Shown piece after piece: positions 6,436 through 9,558 of a stretch of DNA of 9,558 nucleotides (position 1 is its first letter; each line of letters opens with the position of its first letter). Both the position numbers and the translations under genes were made by a program. The DNA comes from Synergistaceae bacterium (GTDB lineage: Bacteria; Synergistota; Synergistia; Synergistales; Aminobacteriaceae). Under the pieces are notes generated by a model that was not told the origin of the DNA, did no database searches, and saw only the letters and a program-made list of their open reading frames with translations. The DNA is taken from positions 1 to 9,558 of the forward strand of contig JAAYJB010000157.1 of assembly GCA_012523155.1 (NCBI GenBank), written 5' to 3'.

Positions 6436-7426
6436 AGTCCGCCGCCTCCTTTCCTGCCGTCTGCGGATTGTGGCATGCGGTCCTTCTGTTTCCTGTCATC
6501 CGCCTCATTTCCGGAATTTCCTCCCTGCAGCGGGCAGTGGCGCGGGGGCAGCGGGGTTCAAAGGAACAGCCCCTGGGCAGGTCGAAAAGGCTGGGAACCA
6601 TTCCGGGGATCTGGGGCAGCCTGGGGAGCCTCGTTCCTGCCATCCTCGGTATGGATTCCAGCAGCCCCATGGTATATGGATGGTACGGGGCGCGGATCAA
6701 CTCCTTCGTGGGGCCTTCCTCGACAATACGGCCGCAGTACATGACGGCCACCCTGTGGGTCATCTCGGAGACGACGGCAAGGTCATGGGTGATGAGGATA
6801 AGGGAGGATCCGAACTTTTTCACAAGGTTCTCCATTAGAGTAAGTATCTGGGCCTGTACGGTCACGTCCAGGGCTGTTGTGGGTTCGTCGGCGATGATGA
6901 GCCCGGGGTTCGCGGCGAGGGCGATGGCGATGACGACTCGCTGGCGCATGCCGCCGGAGAATTGGTGGGGATAGTTTTCAAGCCGGTCGGCAGGGTTGGG
7001 GATGCCGACCTCGGTAAGAAGCTCCACGGCACGATTCCGTCTTTGAGATGCCGAAAGGGATGTATGGAGTGCCAGCATTTCATCGAGCTGCCGTCCGACG
7101 GTCTGGAGGGGGTTGAGCGATGTCATCGGGTCCTGGAAGATCATGGAGATCTCCTTTCCCCGGATGCGGCGCATTTCTTCCGCGCTTTTTTTCAGCAGAT
7201 CCTCACCCCTGAAAATGACCTCTCCGTCGGCGATCCGACCCGGCGGGTCGATGAGCCCGAGGAGAGAAAAGCCCGTGACGGACTTGCCTCCTCCAGATTC
7301 GCCGACGATGCCGAGGATCTCACCCGCCTCAAGGGTGAAGCTGACACCGTCCACGGCCTTCACCGTGCCCCTGAAGAGCTCGAAATATGTCCTGAGGTTC
7401 CTTACTTCAAGAAGGAGTTCAGCCAT
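6425..7426 (-). CDS. dppD: DppD/OppD-type ATP-binding subunit of peptide ABC transporter
   Basis: A 333-residue ABC ATPase from ATG 7426. It has Walker A GESGGGKS (42-49), Q-loop FQDPMTSLNP (Q98), signature FSGGMRQR (156-163; Met for Gln, normal for this branch), Walker B LIIADEP (176-182), D-loop TALD and switch His214 (ITHD). The C-terminal extension HPYTMGLLESIP leads to a cysteine set C287, C293, C300 and C318 (CX5CX6CX17C). A DppD structure from a thermophile showed a 4Fe-4S cluster in this region. A GTG at 7435 lies in frame directly after the dppC stop and adds three residues, but ATG 7426 has an SD-like AGGTGA 5 bases upstream and gives the family-typical MAELLLEVRNL, so I prefer it. 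It would hydrolyse ATP together with DppF. Confidence 0.94.
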   Translation of the reverse strand: MAELLLEVRNLRTYFELFRGTVKAVDGVSFTLEAGEILGIVGESGGGKSVTGFSLLGLIDPPGRIADGEVIFRGEDLLKKSAEEMRRIRGKEISMIFQDPMTSLNPLQTVGRQLDEMLALHTSLSASQRRNRAVELLTEVGIPNPADRLENYPHQFSGGMRQRVVIAIALAANPGLIIADEPTTALDVTVQAQILTLMENLVKKFGSSLILITHDLAVVSEMTHRVAVMYCGRIVEEGPTKELIRAPYHPYTMGLLESIPRMAGTRLPRLPQIPGMVPSLFDLPRGCSFEPRCPRATARCREEIPEMRRMTGNRRTACHNPQTAGKEAADYDR

Positions 7427-7435
7427 GACCTTCAC

Positions 7436-8317
7436 CTACTTGAGCCTCGGGTTGAACTCATCCCGGAGGAAATCTCCAAGAAGGTTTATCCCGAAGACGA
7501 GAAGCATGATGAACATGCCGGGAAAGACCGACGACCACCAGAGCCCGCTGAAAAGAACGTCATATCCGTTTTTGACGAGCAGCCCCAGGGAGGGACGGGT
7601 GACCGGAACGCCCACGCCGAGGTAGCTTAGGGTGGCCTCGGTGAGGATGACCGTTCCCACCTGGATAGTGGCTATTACGATCAGGGGGGTGAGTACGTTG
7701 GGCAGCACATGGCGGACGATGATGGGGAAGGGAGAGAGCCCGATCAGCCTGGCGGCGTCCACATATTCCTTTTTCTTTTCCACCAGGACCGAGCTCCTAA
7801 CCGTCCGGGCGTAGAGGACCCATCCCACAATGGTCAGTGCCGCCACCAGTTTTCCGAACCCCCTGCCGAAGGCAGCCATGATGAACAGCGCCACGAGCAT
7901 TGCAGGGAATGAGAGCTGGATGTCGACAATACGCATAAGGAAACTGTCGAGCCTGCCGCCGAAGTATCCTGCGGTGAGACCGAGCACTGTTCCGAAAATA
8001 CACGACAGGACGACCACGATCATGCTGATGAACAGGGAGATCCTGCTGCCGTATACGATGGCGCTGAGCATGTCGCGCCCCTGCTCGTCAGTGCCGAGTA
8101 CGAAGGCTGGGTCTCCGCCTTCCATCCATACCGGGGGCTTGTAGGCGTCCATAAGGTCAAGGGTACCGATGTCGTAGGGGTTCTGGGGAGTGAACAGCGG
8201 GCCGAAAACTGCCATTAGCAGAAAGAAGAGGACGACGACGAGTCCGGCCATTGCTCCCGGACTTCGGACGAAATTATGGAAGAATTCACTTTGAAAGAAG
8301 CCGTCTTTTTTCGTCAT
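7436..8317 (-). CDS. dppC: DppC-type permease subunit of peptide ABC transporter
   Basis: A 293-residue inner-membrane permease, one half of the channel. An N-terminal helix at about 22-42 precedes the OppC-type periplasmic segment with GTDEQGRDMLS (75-85). The BPD transmembrane domain follows, with helices near 92-118, 135-150, 155-172, 208-228 and 262-284. The EAA loop that docks on the ATPases is EYVDAARLIG then PIIVRHVLPN (184-207). The C-terminus, GDFLRDEFNPRLK, is typical of the family. ATG 8317 is chosen because GAGGTGA (8329-8323), whose last three bases are the dppB stop, lies 5 bases upstream; GTG 8326 would add three residues and overlap dppB. The stop is 9 bases before the dppD ATG. 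Confidence 0.93.
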   Translation of the reverse strand: MTKKDGFFQSEFFHNFVRSPGAMAGLVVVLFFLLMAVFGPLFTPQNPYDIGTLDLMDAYKPPVWMEGGDPAFVLGTDEQGRDMLSAIVYGSRISLFISMIVVVLSCIFGTVLGLTAGYFGGRLDSFLMRIVDIQLSFPAMLVALFIMAAFGRGFGKLVAALTIVGWVLYARTVRSSVLVEKKKEYVDAARLIGLSPFPIIVRHVLPNVLTPLIVIATIQVGTVILTEATLSYLGVGVPVTRPSLGLLVKNGYDVLFSGLWWSSVFPGMFIMLLVFGINLLGDFLRDEFNPRLK

Positions 8318-8322
8318 GGAAA

Positions 8323-9288
8323 TCACCTCAGGTCGATGCGGGGGTCAATCAGCGTGTAGACTATGTCCACGATGAAGTTGATGAAAACGAACATTGCCGC
8401 GACGATCATGAGGTAGGCCACGATGACCGGCCTGTCCGACGTATTGATGGAGTCAACGAGGAGCTTGCCCATGCCCGGCCACGCAAAAATCGTCTCCGTG
8501 ACCGTGGCGAAGGCGATGAGGCTGCCGATCTGCATGCCGAATACGGTGACGACCGGAACGAGGGCATTCTTCAGCGCGTGTCCGAAGAGCAGGGATTTCC
8601 ACGAGACGCCCTTGGCCCGTGCGAACTTGATAAAGTCCTGGCGAAGGACCTCCATGATCTGTGCGCGGATGAGGCGGATGAGCATGGCCAGAGTTCCGAG
8701 CGCAAGGGTGACTGCAGGAAGAATGAGGTGACGGAAACCGTCCCTTGTAAGGAATGCGAATGGTATGCCGAAAAGGGTGTCCGTAGTTCCTCTTCCGGAG
8801 GACGGGAGCAGCCCCTTTTCCACGGCGAAATAGAAAATCATGAGGATGCCGACCCAGAAGGAGGGCAGGGAGATCCCCAGGAGGGAGCCTCCCATGATGG
8901 CCCTGCTGATGGGGTTGTTGGGCCAGGCCCCCGCGAATACTCCGCAGGGAAGGGCCACCGCCACCGAGATAAGGACCGAGAGAAAAACAAGCTCCAGTGT
9001 TGCGGGCATGCGCTCGACGATGAGGGTGAGTGCAGGGCGCTTGAAGATGTACGAAATCCCAAGGTCACCCTTCAGAAGATTAAAGAGGAATACCTTGTAC
9101 TGGACCCACAGCGGCTGGTCAAGCCCGAGTGCGATCCGTGCCTCGGCGATTTGCGCGTCTGTTGCGTTGGGCGGAACGATCATGAGCACGGGGTCACCTG
9201 TAAAGCTCATGACGCAGAATACTATGACCGAGACCACGAAAAGCACGACAGCCGTCTGGAAAAAACGCTTGACGAGATATTTGAGCAT
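8323..9288 (-). CDS. dppB: DppB-type permease subunit of peptide ABC transporter
   Basis: A 321-residue inner-membrane permease and first gene of the operon. The first transmembrane helix (about 9-29) leads to the family motif FTGDP (29-33). A periplasmic segment with LGLDQPLWVQY (54-64) and GDLGISY (74-80) follows. The BPD transmembrane domain has helices near 98-122, 133-155, 187-208, 245-265 and 288-312. The EAA loop is DFIKFARAKG then SLLFGHALKN (218-241), followed by TETIFAWPGMGKLL (264-277) and the closing YTLIDPRIDLR. ATG 9288 is preferred: GGAG lies 8 bases upstream and MLKYLVKRFFQ is the usual family start. ATG 9294 would add two residues, and the longer frame to 9342 adds non-family sequence. 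The four-base ATGA style overlap common in such operons is replaced by a 5-bp gap to dppC. Confidence 0.93.
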   Translation of the reverse strand: MLKYLVKRFFQTAVVLFVVSVIVFCVMSFTGDPVLMIVPPNATDAQIAEARIALGLDQPLWVQYKVFLFNLLKGDLGISYIFKRPALTLIVERMPATLELVFLSVLISVAVALPCGVFAGAWPNNPISRAIMGGSLLGISLPSFWVGILMIFYFAVEKGLLPSSGRGTTDTLFGIPFAFLTRDGFRHLILPAVTLALGTLAMLIRLIRAQIMEVLRQDFIKFARAKGVSWKSLLFGHALKNALVPVVTVFGMQIGSLIAFATVTETIFAWPGMGKLLVDSINTSDRPVIVAYLMIVAAMFVFINFIVDIVYTLIDPRIDLR

Positions 9289-9367
9289 TGGCATGTCTCC
9301 ATTTCCACTGATTCTTCCGGCGGGAAGTTCCCCAGCAGTCATGGCCCGTGGGCGCCGGCAGAGAAAT

Positions 9368-9376
9368 ATTATATCA
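9368..9376 (-). promoter_or_regulatory. Extended -10 promoter candidate for the dpp operon
   Basis: On the minus strand TGATATAAT (9376-9368) is a perfect TATAAT with a TGn extension. The hexamer at 17-bp spacing is TATTTT, a poor -35, so recognition would rely on the extended -10. It gives a leader of roughly 70 bases before dppB ATG 9288. Its upstream half may already belong to the insertion sequence. Confidence 0.55.
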
Positions 9377-9417
9377 TTTCACTCTTGTCCAAAATAGGTT
9401 TTTAGGAACATTAAAAA

Positions 9418-9489
9418 GCCCCCAAGGTCTTTGAGATATCATTGGTTTGCCTACGCAACAAGACCTCAAATCCGCAAGGGGGCAAACCA
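9418..9489 (+). repeat. Nested and competing inverted repeats in the transposase leader
   Basis: Three perfect pairings are visible: GCCCCC 9418-9423 with GGGGGC 9478-9483; AGGTCTT 9425-9431 with AAGACCT 9460-9466, nested inside the first; and TGGTTTGCC 9443-9451 with GGCAAACCA 9481-9489. The third cannot coexist with the first two. The first pairing covers the purine-rich AAGGGGG that would be the SD of the transposase. Confidence 0.7.
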
Positions 9490-9490
9490 C

Positions 9491-9558
9491 ATGGTAAACG
9501 TTTCAAGTCTGTTTGGTCAAATTGTTTCGGAGCTTTTCACAGCAGTGAACTTTGACAA
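9491..9558 (+). CDS. N-terminus of a transposase, possibly IS4 family (3' end outside window)
   Basis: ATG 9491 opens a frame that stays open to the window edge. The 22 visible residues begin MVNVSSLFGQIVSELFTAVN and continue Phe-Asp. The pattern S-L-F-x-Q-hydrophobic-hydrophobic, then F-x-x-hydrophobic-x-F-D, resembles the start of IS4-type DDE transposases carrying the DUF4372 domain. No catalytic residue is in view, so this is recognition by flavour only. AAGGGGG (9476-9482) lies 8 bases before the ATG and can serve as SD, but it is also one arm of a leader hairpin. The gene is divergent from dppB, with 202 bases between the two start codons. Confidence 0.5.
   Translation, partial: MVNVSSLFGQIVSELFTAVNFD

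Larger units (their letters stand above)
9386..9558 (+). mobile_element. Left end of an insertion sequence (boundary uncertain)
   Basis: Right of the dpp promoter the sequence becomes more AT-rich and leads, through a structured leader, into a short reading frame resembling a transposase N-terminus. The outer boundary cannot be fixed because the other end and the target duplication are outside the window; 9386 is an estimate between the -10 element and the leader hairpins. The IS4-type assignment rests only on the 22 visible residues. Confidence 0.5.

Noticed and set aside
8251..9405. Long plus-strand open frame of 384 codons opposite dppB and dppC
   Set aside because: Composition is highly charged and low in family sense, and the opposite strand encodes two complete permeases. 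It also runs through the intergenic promoter and has no SD support.

Overview
The window looks like chromosomal DNA of a diderm, peptide- or amino-acid-fermenting bacterium. A member of Synergistota is my best guess, made from protein flavour and context and not proven. Two things point to a diderm: the peptide-binding protein has a plain Sec signal peptide without a lipobox cysteine, and the Sel1-repeat protein is exported. The window is dominated by transport. I see no phage, CRISPR, defence or biosynthetic island, and no clearly new multi-gene system.

Layout from left to right. (1) Positions 1-212 hold the 3' end of a dihydrodipicolinate synthase/N-acetylneuraminate lyase family gene (+), closed by a clean intrinsic terminator. 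(2) Positions 389-1351 hold an exported Sel1-repeat protein (+) that starts at TTG behind a strong Shine-Dalgarno (SD). (3) Positions 1352-1526 lie between convergent genes and carry a long inverted repeat. (4) Positions 1527 to about 3541 (-) hold ktrB followed by ktrA, a Ktr-type potassium uptake channel and its RCK regulator. The ktrA SD grows out of the ktrB stop codon. The ktrB reading frame continues upstream of its first usable start codon with no ATG, GTG or TTG, while an ATG-ATG pair with an SD sits one base out of frame. (5) Positions 3842-9288 (-) hold a complete five-gene Dpp/Opp-type peptide ABC transporter, transcribed dppB-dppC-dppD-dppF-binding protein. The first four genes are spaced by a few bases or overlap, and the binding-protein gene follows a short spacer with a hairpin. 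A GC-rich hairpin closes the operon and an extended -10 promoter lies upstream of dppB. (6) From about 9390 to the right edge (+) is the left end of an insertion sequence, with the first 22 codons of a transposase, possibly IS4-type. Its leader RNA can fold in a way that hides the transposase SD.

How the genes work together: the binding protein captures a peptide-like ligand in the periplasm, DppB and DppC form the membrane channel, and DppD and DppF hydrolyse ATP. KtrB and KtrA form a separate nucleotide-gated potassium uptake system in its own transcription unit. The points most worth checking are the ktrB 5' end and the insertion sequence abutting the dpp promoter.
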